The notes beneath the pieces were generated by a model. It was not told the DNA's origin. It saw only the letters and a program-made list of their open reading frames with translations, and ran no database searches. A program made the position numbers and the translations under genes. Positions 1 through 7,484 of a DNA stretch of 26,153 nucleotides are shown in pieces. This DNA is from DATIJP01 sp964569185 (GTDB lineage Bacteria; Chlamydiota; Chlamydiia; Chlamydiales; Rhabdochlamydiaceae). The stretch's first letter is position 1; each line of letters opens with the position of its first letter. The stretch covers positions 1 to 26,153 of the forward strand of contig CAZMTP010000020.1 of assembly GCA_964569185.1 (NCBI GenBank). The letters run 5' to 3'.

Positions 1-1034
1 TCCACTGCGCTAGAAAGCGCACGGCCCATTTTGGAAAAATGGTCATTCATATCTGCAATTCTTTTATAAAGCTCGTGGCCCAATTCTCTGACCGCCTCTG
101 CATGGCGTGAAAGATTTTCCTGCTTCCAGCCATAGGCCACAGCACGCAGTAGCGCAATGAGTGTAGTCGGCGTGGCCAAAATCACACTCTGCTCTGCCCC
201 ATACTCAATGAGCGAGGGGTCTTGCTCTAAAGCAGCGCTAAAAAAGGTCTCTGCCGGAAGAAAAAGGATCACAAATTCAGGTGTGGGTTGAAAACTTTGA
301 TGGTACGATTTCTTGCCCAACTGTTGTATGTGGGCGCGTACCTGCCGCGCATGGTCTTTGAGTTTGCTCTCTTTGTGGATTTCATTATCTGCTTGCATCG
401 CTTCTAAATAGGCTTCCAAAGGCACTTTGGCATCCACAATGACCTGTCTGCCCCCCGCCAGCTTGATAATGAGATCAGGACGCATCCGCGCTTCCTCTAG
501 GGTTTCATGTACCTGCTGGAAAAAATCGCAATGGTTGAGCATGCCGGCAAGTTCGACCACACGTTTAAGCTGGATCTCTCCCCAGCGTCCACGCGCCAGC
601 GGCGTGCGCAGCGCTTTCACTAAGTTAGAAGTCTCTTTGCGCAGCTCTTTTTCCATATCAATGAGCTGTCCGACTTGCTGCTTTAATCCTGCCTGGTCCC
701 CTTTTCTCTCTTTTTCCAGCGTCTGCATGCTGGTATCTAATTTGCCCAGGCTCTCTTTCACCGGCTTGAGAATCTGCTCAATCTGTTGCTGTTTTTTATC
801 GAGATCGCCTTTGGCCCCCTCATGGAGTTTTTCAAAAGCGAGCCCAGCAAGGTCGAGAAAGGAACGGCTATTTTTTTCTAAGCTTTCATAGGAAAGCGCT
901 TTAAAAGTTTCAGAAAGCTTGTCCTGCGTCTCTTTAAAATGGCTCACTTTCTCTTCCGCTAATTTGCATCTAAAAAATAGTTGAGCTGCATAGAGGGCCA
1001 AGCAAAAGGAGGTGCCGACAAAAACCCAAATCAT
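1..1034 (-). CDS. rmuC: RmuC-family DNA recombination protein, C-terminus cut by window edge
   Basis: RmuC proteins carry a restriction-endonuclease-like fold and limit recombination at inverted repeats; their biochemistry is poorly known. I translated 344 codons by hand from the minus strand; the frame stays open to base 1, so the 3' end is missing (family members are usually 400-500 residues). The N-terminus starts with a hydrophobic anchor (IWVFVGTSFCLALYAAQLFF), followed by a long charged region likely to be coiled coil. The RmuC core then shows RGRWGEIQL, PDLIIKL, VDAKVPLEAY (near residues 200-209), EFVILFLPAETFF and LLRAVAYGWKQE, a family signature. The start codon shares one base with the pssA stop (TGATG), so translation is probably coupled. 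No separate promoter is visible. The family call is firm; the function rests on homology. Confidence 0.9.
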   Translation of the reverse strand, partial: MIWVFVGTSFCLALYAAQLFFRCKLAEEKVSHFKETQDKLSETFKALSYESLEKNSRSFLDLAGLAFEKLHEGAKGDLDKKQQQIEQILKPVKESLGKLDTSMQTLEKERKGDQAGLKQQVGQLIDMEKELRKETSNLVKALRTPLARGRWGEIQLKRVVELAGMLNHCDFFQQVHETLEEARMRPDLIIKLAGGRQVIVDAKVPLEAYLEAMQADNEIHKESKLKDHARQVRAHIQQLGKKSYHQSFQPTPEFVILFLPAETFFSAALEQDPSLIEYGAEQSVILATPTTLIALLRAVAYGWKQENLSRHAEAVRELGHELYKRIADMNDHFSKMGRALSSAV

Positions 1035-1876
1035 CAATCGTCCTGGTCGTCCTGGTCGTCTGGTTCAAAATCTTCTAAAGTTTTCGATTTTTTTCCTGCA
1101 ATTGCGCGGATGATGGCGATCACCCATCCAATGATCACATAGCTCCAGGAAGCAATCGCTAAAGTGACCGGGAAAAAGTAGAGCACGCCATAGAGCACAA
1201 AAAGGGCTAAAATCACAGTGAAAAAGACTAAATAAAATGATTGCACACGGAAATGGAGCGCTTTGGAACTGGGAAATTTAAATCGGCTCACCATAAAGTA
1301 GCCCAGGGCAATCATCACACTCGTGAGAATGATCGCTTTAGTAGACAAATTTAAATCAAAATAGTGGTCTGCAAAAGGAGATGCGAGCAATAGATTAGCA
1401 GAGACGGCGGCCAGCGCAGCTGCGGGAATCGGCAATCCTGTAAAATGTTTTTTGTGCGCCTCTTCTAGCTTAGGATCGGCCTTGGCTTCATTGGCTTTCA
1501 CATTGAAACGGACAAGGCGCAGCACCCCGCAGATCGAATAGAGCATCGCCCCTGACACAGCAAATAGGGACAGCCCTGTTCCCTGCTCCAAAGAAAGACT
1601 CTTGAGCAAAAGCACAGAAGGCGCCACGCCAAAAGTCACCGCATCGGCAAGCGAATCAAAAAGAAATCCAAATTCGCTCACTGCATGCATCGCACGCGCT
1701 ACCGCTCCGTCCACCCAATCTGCAAATGAAGCCAGCAAAATTAAAATGGCCGAAGTTTGAAGCACCTGATAGGTCCCCATCCCTGGCTCGATCATGTTCA
1801 TTTTGAAAATCACAAATAAACCACACGCCAAACCAAAAGCGGTGATAATATTGGGTATGATGTAGACTCTGCGCAT
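1034..1876 (-). CDS. pssA: CDP-diacylglycerol--serine O-phosphatidyltransferase
   Basis: This membrane enzyme condenses CDP-diacylglycerol with serine to give phosphatidylserine, the precursor of phosphatidylethanolamine. The CDP-alcohol phosphatidyltransferase motif DG-AR-G-D-D is complete: D53, D56-G57, A60-R61, G70, D74 and D78. The opening MRRVYIIPNIITAFGLACG is typical of bacterial type II PssA, and there are about seven or eight hydrophobic segments. The 280-residue length suits the family. The C-terminus ends in an unusual acidic tail (EPDDQDDQDD) encoded by a short 9-base direct repeat. rmuC follows with a one-base overlap. The gene faces away from nrdA across a 193-bp AT-rich spacer; no clear promoter or Shine-Dalgarno sequence for pssA could be picked out there. 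Confidence 0.95.
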   Translation of the reverse strand: MRRVYIIPNIITAFGLACGLFVIFKMNMIEPGMGTYQVLQTSAILILLASFADWVDGAVARAMHAVSEFGFLFDSLADAVTFGVAPSVLLLKSLSLEQGTGLSLFAVSGAMLYSICGVLRLVRFNVKANEAKADPKLEEAHKKHFTGLPIPAAALAAVSANLLLASPFADHYFDLNLSTKAIILTSVMIALGYFMVSRFKFPSSKALHFRVQSFYLVFFTVILALFVLYGVLYFFPVTLAIASWSYVIIGWVIAIIRAIAGKKSKTLEDFEPDDQDDQDD

Positions 1877-1970
1877 GTCTTTAGATTAACAAAATTTGGA
1901 ACTAATTTTCACCCAAAAAATTTTTTATTTTGTTCAACCTGATGGAGTTAAAAAACAAGATGAAAATTTT

Positions 1971-1999
1971 TTGTGGACTAAAACTCGAACTACTATATA
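1971..1999 (+). promoter_or_regulatory. Predicted sigma70/sigma66-type promoter of nrdAB
   Basis: TTGTGG (1971-1976) and TATATA (1994-1999) are separated by exactly 17 bp, about 70 bp before the nrdA start. The -10 element lies inside the first NrdR-like box, so a bound repressor would block RNA polymerase. The nrdA ribosome binding site AAGGAG (2056-2061) sits 8 bases before the ATG. The assignment rests on consensus matches only. Confidence 0.55.
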
Positions 2000-2037
2000 T
2001 GGTGTGTTTAAAGCAAATAAACTACTAGATGTGGTAG
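1990..2037 (+). promoter_or_regulatory. Pair of NrdR-box-like operators upstream of nrdA
   Basis: Box 1 (1990-2005, CTACTATATATGGTGT) matches the NrdR consensus ACACwATATATwGTGT at about 13 of 16 positions. Box 2 (2022-2037, CTACTAGATGTGGTAG) is weaker, about 9 of 16. They begin exactly 32 bp apart, three helical turns, which is the arrangement known for NrdR box pairs. NrdR is the ATP/dATP-sensing repressor of ribonucleotide reductase genes. The first box covers the predicted -10 element. The nrdR gene itself is not in this window. Confidence 0.6.
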
Positions 2038-2069
2038 AATCCCCTCACTTTATATAAGGAGCTCTTCTC

Positions 2070-5000
2070 ATGAAAAAATCTTCTTTTCCTTCTGACACTG
2101 TATCCTCTTCAGCCCTCCTGAAAACGCCTAGAGAATTAGACGAAGCTGAAGGCTTTACTGTGGTCAAACGCAATGGAACCTTAGTTCCGTTCAGAAGAAA
2201 AAGAATTTTTCAAGCTTTAGAAGCGGCGTTTCGTGATACAAAAAAGATTGCTAAGTCAGATCCGCTTCCAGAAGAGGTCGCTCAAACCATTGATGAGATC
2301 ACCGATCTGGTCATGAAACAGCTGCTTGTGATGGCCTCCAAAGGAGCTTGCTTAACTGTAGAAGGCATCCAAGACCTAGTTGAAGTGACTTTGATGGATG
2401 AAGAGCAGCATGATGTGGCCCGAGACTACATTATCTATCGCGACAAGCATAAAGCGCTCCGTGAAGATTCTCCTCAAAATCTGAAAATTTACCGCAAAGA
2501 TGGGTCGCTGGTCCGTTTTAATCCGATGAAAATCGCCTCCAGCGTGGAAAAAGCGTTCCGTCTGGCAAGAAACATTGCCGGCCCCTCTCCTCACGATGTG
2601 ATTGAAGCGGTCAATCTGCTCACCCAAAAAGTGGTGGCGCGCGCTGGCTCTCTATCCAAATCGGGGGCTATTCTAGATGTGACCTTCATCCAAGATGAGA
2701 TCGAAAACCAGTTGATGCGCGAAGGCTTTTTCAATATTGCCAAACAGCTGATTCTCTACCGCGCCGGTTTTAAAGAAGAAATCGTCCCGCTCCCAGAAAA
2801 AGCAGAAGAGATCGCCCCTCCTATTGCAACGCCTAAGAAAAAACAGATCGGCAGCGAAAAAGAGATTAGAGAAAAACTGCTTTTTGCCAGCCGCGGCTAC
2901 GAGTCGCTTGTTTCAGTAGAAGATCTGGTACATAATACCGTGCTCAATTTTTATGAAGGCATTACAGAGGCGGAAGTCGACCTGGCCATTATTATGGCCA
3001 CACGGGCCAAAATCGAGAAAGAGCCGGCCTATTCCAAGGTGGCTTCCCGCCTCCTCCTTGATCTGATTTATCAAGAGACGATGGGCATTGCAGCTTCTGA
3101 TCCTAAACTTAAAGAGCGCCACCGCAAATATTTCAAAGAGTATCTTAAAAAAGCGATCTCTGTAGAACGGGTTCACCCTTCTCTATTGGAGTACAATTTA
3201 GATCAATTGGCCGATGCGATGGACCTCCAAAGAGATGACCAATTTTATCTACTTGGCCTGCAAACTCTCTATGACCGCTATTTTATCCATGAAAATCAAA
3301 GGCGTTTAGAAACGCCGCAAATTTTCTGGATGCGCGTCGCCATGGGCCTCGCGCTCAATGAAAAAGAGCAAAAAAATGAGCGCGCCATCGAATTTTACAA
3401 CGTTCTTTCCCGCTTCTTGTTTGTCTCTAGCACACCTACACTATTTAACTCGGGCACTTTAACTCCACAGCTGAGCTCTTGCTATCTTTCTACCGTCATG
3501 GACGATCTAAAACATATCTTCAAAGTGATCTCAGATGACGCCCAACTTTCTAAATGGGCCGGCGGTCTTGGAAATGATTGGACCAATGTACGTGCGATTG
3601 GCGCCCGCATTAAAGGGACCAACGGCCGCTCACAAGGCGTGATCCCCTTCTTAAAAGTGGCCAACGACACTGCCGTAGCTGTGAACCAGTGCTTCCATCC
3701 AGACACACGGATTTTCACTGCAGAAGGCGTCAAAACCATTGCTGAGGTATCCCAGGGAGATCTTGTTCTGGGCATTAGCGGCCTTTATCGCGAAGTAACA
3801 AAAAAATTCACCTACAACCAAAAAGATCCGATGGTCTCTATCGAAATCAAACACTCTTTAGAGCCGGTGCGTGTCACCACAGCCCACCCCTTTTATGCGA
3901 TTCAGGGCGTTCCTTTAGAACAGGCGGGTGAAAGAACTTATGCATGGCTAGATAAAGGCAAAGTGGCCGCTGCTTGGGTAGAGGCAAACAGGCTCAAAAC
4001 GGGCGATTATGTGGCACAGGTCATTCCTAAAGAGGTTGTCGCTGTTCCTGAATTCACAGAAGAAGATGCCCGTCTCTATGGAATTTTACTCGGCGATGGC
4101 CATCTATCAAAAGAAGGCACGCAGTGGGGCGTTTCAGGCAACCCCGCGGTAGATGAACATCTGGCCTTTGTAAGAAGTTATCTGCTCAAGAGAAATGTCC
4201 ATTTCTGGGAAACAGGGCGCGGCAGCACCTATGTTCAGATCCATTGGGCAAGTGGACGCGGTGTGCTCCAAGATGCCACCACAGGACGTTTTGTATCTGC
4301 AGGAGAGCCCACCCTTCCTTTTGAATATGATGATCTCTATGACAATGAAAAATGCAAATCTATTGTTCCCCGTTTTGCTCACCTGCCAAAACCACAAGCA
4401 CTCGCTCTACTCCAAGGACTTTTGGAAACAAATGGAAATGTGTCCCGAGGCAAAGAGATCACGTTCTGCAACTCTTCACTGCCTCTTGTAGAAGGCGTGC
4501 GCTACCAATGCCTCCGTTTTGGCATTCCCACAGCAGGCGCTAAGCGCATAAGAAAAAATAATCATATAGGACATCGCTCCGATGGCTCGATTGCTGAATT
4601 CACAGGAGAAACTGAAAGCTACGATCTTCGCATTCCTGCATTCCCAGAGCTTGCAGAAAAAATTGGATGCGAAGCAGTCACCAAACATAATTGGTTGACC
4701 ACAGATGGCTTTGTGTGGAGCCGTGTCCAATCGGTCCAAAATGTGCCTGAGTCGATGGCTGTTTGTGACCTTGAAGTGGAAGATGATGAGTCTTATATGA
4801 CCACCTGCGGTCTAGCGCACAATGGCGGGAAGCGCAAAGGGGCGCTCTGCGTCTATCTTGAAACTTGGCACTTGGATATCGAAGACTTCTTAGAGCTGCG
4901 CAAAAATACAGGCGATGAAAGACGGCGCACACACGATATCAATACCGCTAACTGGATCCCTGATCTATTTATGAAACGGGTCTCTGAAAATGGCCATTGG

Positions 5001-6407
5001 ACTCTCTTTAGCCCCAGCGATGTGCCTGATCTGCACGATCTTTATGGCAAAGCGTTTGAAACCCGTTATCTGCACTATGAGAAAATGGCCGCCAATGGAG
5101 AGATCAAACTCTTCAAAAAAGTGGAAGCGATGCAGCTGTGGCGCAAAATGCTGAGCATGCTCTTTGAAACAGGCCACCCTTGGATCACCTTTAAAGATCC
5201 TTCTAATATCCGCTCCCCGCAAAATCATGTGGGCGTGGTCCATAGCTCTAACCTGTGCACAGAGATCCTCCTCAACACCTCTGTAGAAGAGACCGCTGTC
5301 TGCAATTTGGGTTCCATTAACCTTGCAGCGCACATGACTGAAAATGGATTAGATGAAGAAAAAATGGCCCAAACGTTGCGCACTGCAGTCCGCATGCTTG
5401 ATAATGTGATCGATATCAACTACTACCCCACACCCGAGGCGCGCAATGCCAACTTGCGCCATCGCCCCATCGGTCTTGGCTTGATGGGATTCCAAGATGC
5501 GCTCTATATGATGAATCTCAGCTATGCCAGCCACGAAGCAGTGAAATTTGCGGATACGAGCATGGAGATGATCTCTTACTACGCCCTCTTGGCCTCTTCA
5601 GAACTTGCCAAAGAGCGTGGCACCTACTCGACCTACAAAGGATCTAAATGGGACAAAGGCTACCTCCCTATTGATACACTGGAGCTTCTTGCCCAAGAGC
5701 GCGGTTTTTTAGATGTGGACCGCTCCAGCGCCATGGACTGGACCCCTGTGCGTCAATCGATTAAAAAATATGGCATGCGCAATAGCAACACAATGGCGAT
5801 CGCCCCCACCGCCACCATCTCTAACATTTCAGGCGTCACACAATCTATTGAACCGACCTATAGACACCTCTATGTGAAATCTAACCTCTCAGGAGAGTTC
5901 ACCACTCCCAATATTTTCCTTGTGAATAAACTGAAAGAGCTGGGCATATGGGACGATCAGTTGGTCGATGATCTAAAATATTTTGATGGTGTGATCACAG
6001 AGGTCGAGCGCATTCCAGAGGATGTGAAACGGATCTTCCTCACCGCATTTGAAATCGATCCCGAATGGATCATTGAATGTGGCAGCCGCAGACAGAAATG
6101 GATCGATATGGGCGAGTCTTTGAACCTCTATCTTTCTGCCCCCTCTGGAAAAAAATTACACCAAATGTACATGATGGCGTGGAACAAAGGATTAAAAACC
6201 ACCTACTATCTGCGCACGCTAGCCGCCACACAGATTGAGAAATCGACCACCGATGTGAATGCACGAGGACTGCAGCCGCGATGGATGAAAAACAAATCGG
6301 CCTCTAGCAACATCAAAGTAGAGCGGGAAAAAACAAAAGAAGATGAAAGCAAAACAACAAAACCGATGGTCTGCAGCCTAGAAGAAGGATGCGAAAGCTG
6401 CCAATAA
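2070..6407 (+). CDS. nrdA: Ribonucleotide reductase class I alpha subunit, interrupted by an intein
   Basis: The enzyme reduces ribonucleoside diphosphates to deoxyribonucleotides together with NrdB. The 1445-residue precursor contains a 378-residue intein (541-918), leaving about 1067 residues, close to chlamydial NrdA. Two ATP-cone segments lie at the N-terminus (from about residues 28 and 137), followed by the RNR N-terminal domain. Catalytic features are all present: C471 (SSC), the N1061-C1063-E1065 radical site (NLCTEI), C1078 (VCNLGS), and the C-terminal redox cysteines C1441/C1444 (GCESC). The extein halves join as VNQ/GGKRKGA, which is loop 2 of the substrate-specificity site. nrdB follows after 10 bases, its ribosome binding site overlapping the nrdA stop. 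Activity depends on removal of the intein, whose C-terminal junction is non-standard. Confidence 0.97.
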   Translation: MKKSSFPSDTVSSSALLKTPRELDEAEGFTVVKRNGTLVPFRRKRIFQALEAAFRDTKKIAKSDPLPEEVAQTIDEITDLVMKQLLVMASKGACLTVEGIQDLVEVTLMDEEQHDVARDYIIYRDKHKALREDSPQNLKIYRKDGSLVRFNPMKIASSVEKAFRLARNIAGPSPHDVIEAVNLLTQKVVARAGSLSKSGAILDVTFIQDEIENQLMREGFFNIAKQLILYRAGFKEEIVPLPEKAEEIAPPIATPKKKQIGSEKEIREKLLFASRGYESLVSVEDLVHNTVLNFYEGITEAEVDLAIIMATRAKIEKEPAYSKVASRLLLDLIYQETMGIAASDPKLKERHRKYFKEYLKKAISVERVHPSLLEYNLDQLADAMDLQRDDQFYLLGLQTLYDRYFIHENQRRLETPQIFWMRVAMGLALNEKEQKNERAIEFYNVLSRFLFVSSTPTLFNSGTLTPQLSSCYLSTVMDDLKHIFKVISDDAQLSKWAGGLGNDWTNVRAIGARIKGTNGRSQGVIPFLKVANDTAVAVNQCFHPDTRIFTAEGVKTIAEVSQGDLVLGISGLYREVTKKFTYNQKDPMVSIEIKHSLEPVRVTTAHPFYAIQGVPLEQAGERTYAWLDKGKVAAAWVEANRLKTGDYVAQVIPKEVVAVPEFTEEDARLYGILLGDGHLSKEGTQWGVSGNPAVDEHLAFVRSYLLKRNVHFWETGRGSTYVQIHWASGRGVLQDATTGRFVSAGEPTLPFEYDDLYDNEKCKSIVPRFAHLPKPQALALLQGLLETNGNVSRGKEITFCNSSLPLVEGVRYQCLRFGIPTAGAKRIRKNNHIGHRSDGSIAEFTGETESYDLRIPAFPELAEKIGCEAVTKHNWLTTDGFVWSRVQSVQNVPESMAVCDLEVEDDESYMTTCGLAHNGGKRKGALCVYLETWHLDIEDFLELRKNTGDERRRTHDINTANWIPDLFMKRVSENGHWTLFSPSDVPDLHDLYGKAFETRYLHYEKMAANGEIKLFKKVEAMQLWRKMLSMLFETGHPWITFKDPSNIRSPQNHVGVVHSSNLCTEILLNTSVEETAVCNLGSINLAAHMTENGLDEEKMAQTLRTAVRMLDNVIDINYYPTPEARNANLRHRPIGLGLMGFQDALYMMNLSYASHEAVKFADTSMEMISYYALLASSELAKERGTYSTYKGSKWDKGYLPIDTLELLAQERGFLDVDRSSAMDWTPVRQSIKKYGMRNSNTMAIAPTATISNISGVTQSIEPTYRHLYVKSNLSGEFTTPNIFLVNKLKELGIWDDQLVDDLKYFDGVITEVERIPEDVKRIFLTAFEIDPEWIIECGSRRQKWIDMGESLNLYLSAPSGKKLHQMYMMAWNKGLKTTYYLRTLAATQIEKSTTDVNARGLQPRWMKNKSASSNIKVEREKTKEDESKTTKPMVCSLEEGCESCQ
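3690..4823 (+). other. Intein with LAGLIDADG homing endonuclease inside NrdA
   Basis: The 378-residue insertion (NrdA residues 541-918) has the blocks of a full-size intein. It starts with C541 (CFHPDTRIFTAEGVKTI, block A), has T603-x-x-H606 (TTAHPF, block B), VCDLEVEDDESY (block F) and ends GLAH917-N918 (block G). The endonuclease domain shows LYGILLGDG (669-677) and LLQGLLETNG (780-789). In the second motif the usual catalytic Asp is Asn (N788), so DNA cutting may be impaired. The residue after the intein is Gly919, where classical inteins need Cys, Ser or Thr. The flanks VNQ and GGKRKGA reconstitute the uninterrupted chlamydial sequence exactly, so the boundaries are unlikely to be misplaced. 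Standard splicing is therefore doubtful; cleavage or a splicing route like that of A-type bacterial intein-like domains is possible. Confidence 0.93.
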
Positions 6408-6417
6408 GGAGAAAGAG

Positions 6418-7470
6418 ATGCTACAAGACAGTAAAAAAACTTCTAAAGCCGATACCAGCAAACGGGTCAAAGTGGGCGAAAAAAAATTGATCAACTGCAA
6501 TGCGGTCGATGTGAACCAGCTGATGCCCCTAAAGTATAAATGGGCCTGGGAACATTACCTCAACGGCTGCGCCAATAACTGGATGCCGACCGAAGTGCCG
6601 ATGGCCAAAGACATCGAGCTCTGGAAATCGGGCCAGCTAACTGCCGACGAAAAGCTGGTGATCATGCGCAATCTAGGTTTTTTTAGCACTGCTGAGAGCC
6701 TTGTGGGCAATAACATTGTGCTGGCCATTTTCAAACATGTGACCAATCCTGAAGCGCGCCAATATCTGCTACGGCAATCGTTTGAAGAGGCGATCCATAC
6801 CCACACCTTCCACTACATTGTAGAATCGCTCGCACTCAATGAAGGTGAAGTGTTCAACATGTACAATGAGATCAATTCGATCCATGCCAAAGATGCCTTT
6901 GAAATGGAACTGACCGAAGATATTTTGCAGCCCGGATTCACCACAGACACCACAGAAAAAGCCCAAAAATTCCTTGAGAACTTGATCGGCTACTACATCA
7001 TTATGGAAGGCATTTTCTTCTATAGCGGCTTTGTGATGATCCTCTCCTTCCATCGCCAAAATAAGATGACCGGCATTGGCGAGCAGTTCCAATATATTTT
7101 GCGAGATGAATCGGTCCACCTCAATTTTGGCATCGATCTGATCAATGGCATCAAAGAAGAAAATACCCATCTTTGGACCAGCGCCTTCCAAAATCGTATC
7201 ATTGACCTGATCAAACAGGCAGTGGAACTGGAAATTGCCTATGCCAAAGATTGCCTCCCCAGAGGAATTTTAGGTTTGACAGCGCCGATGTTCCGTGAAT
7301 ATGTGCAACACATTGCTGACCGCAGATTGGAAAGAATTGGCTTAAAACCGCTCTACCAATCGCGCAATCCTTTCCCCTGGATGAGTGAAACGATCGACCT
7401 GGGCAAAGAGAAAAACTTTTTCGAAACACGCGTGACAGAGTACCAGTCAGCCTCTAACTTGACCTGGTAG
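6418..7470 (+). CDS. nrdB: Ribonucleotide reductase beta subunit, class Ic (Mn/Fe) type
   Basis: NrdB holds the metal cofactor that starts radical transfer to NrdA. The 350-residue ferritin-like protein has the metal ligands E93, E124, H127, E197, E231 and H234, each four positions beyond the numbering I recall for C. trachomatis R2. The position of the radical Tyr is Phe131 (EEAIHTHTF), which defines class Ic enzymes that use a Mn(IV)/Fe(III) cofactor in place of a tyrosyl radical. This form tolerates oxidants better than class Ia, which fits life inside a host cell. AAGGAG overlaps the nrdA stop and precedes the ATG by 6-7 bases, so the two are co-transcribed. No terminator follows; the next gene converges after 14 bases. 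Confidence 0.97.
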   Translation: MLQDSKKTSKADTSKRVKVGEKKLINCNAVDVNQLMPLKYKWAWEHYLNGCANNWMPTEVPMAKDIELWKSGQLTADEKLVIMRNLGFFSTAESLVGNNIVLAIFKHVTNPEARQYLLRQSFEEAIHTHTFHYIVESLALNEGEVFNMYNEINSIHAKDAFEMELTEDILQPGFTTDTTEKAQKFLENLIGYYIIMEGIFFYSGFVMILSFHRQNKMTGIGEQFQYILRDESVHLNFGIDLINGIKEENTHLWTSAFQNRIIDLIKQAVELEIAYAKDCLPRGILGLTAPMFREYVQHIADRRLERIGLKPLYQSRNPFPWMSETIDLGKEKNFFETRVTEYQSASNLTW

Positions 7471-7484
7471 CTGTAAAATGTGGC

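Noticed and set aside
427..891. Plus-strand open frame of 154 codons
   Set aside because: It is antisense to the clear RmuC coding sequence, has Ser/Cys-rich low-information content and no ribosome site.
3690..4823. Insertion in nrdA as a mobile element or group I intron
   Set aside because: The frame is open throughout and shows intein blocks A, B, F and G plus LAGLIDADG motifs.
4134..5534. Several antisense and out-of-frame open frames within nrdA
   Set aside because: They are shadows of a strongly conserved coding sequence; none has a recognisable domain or start signal.
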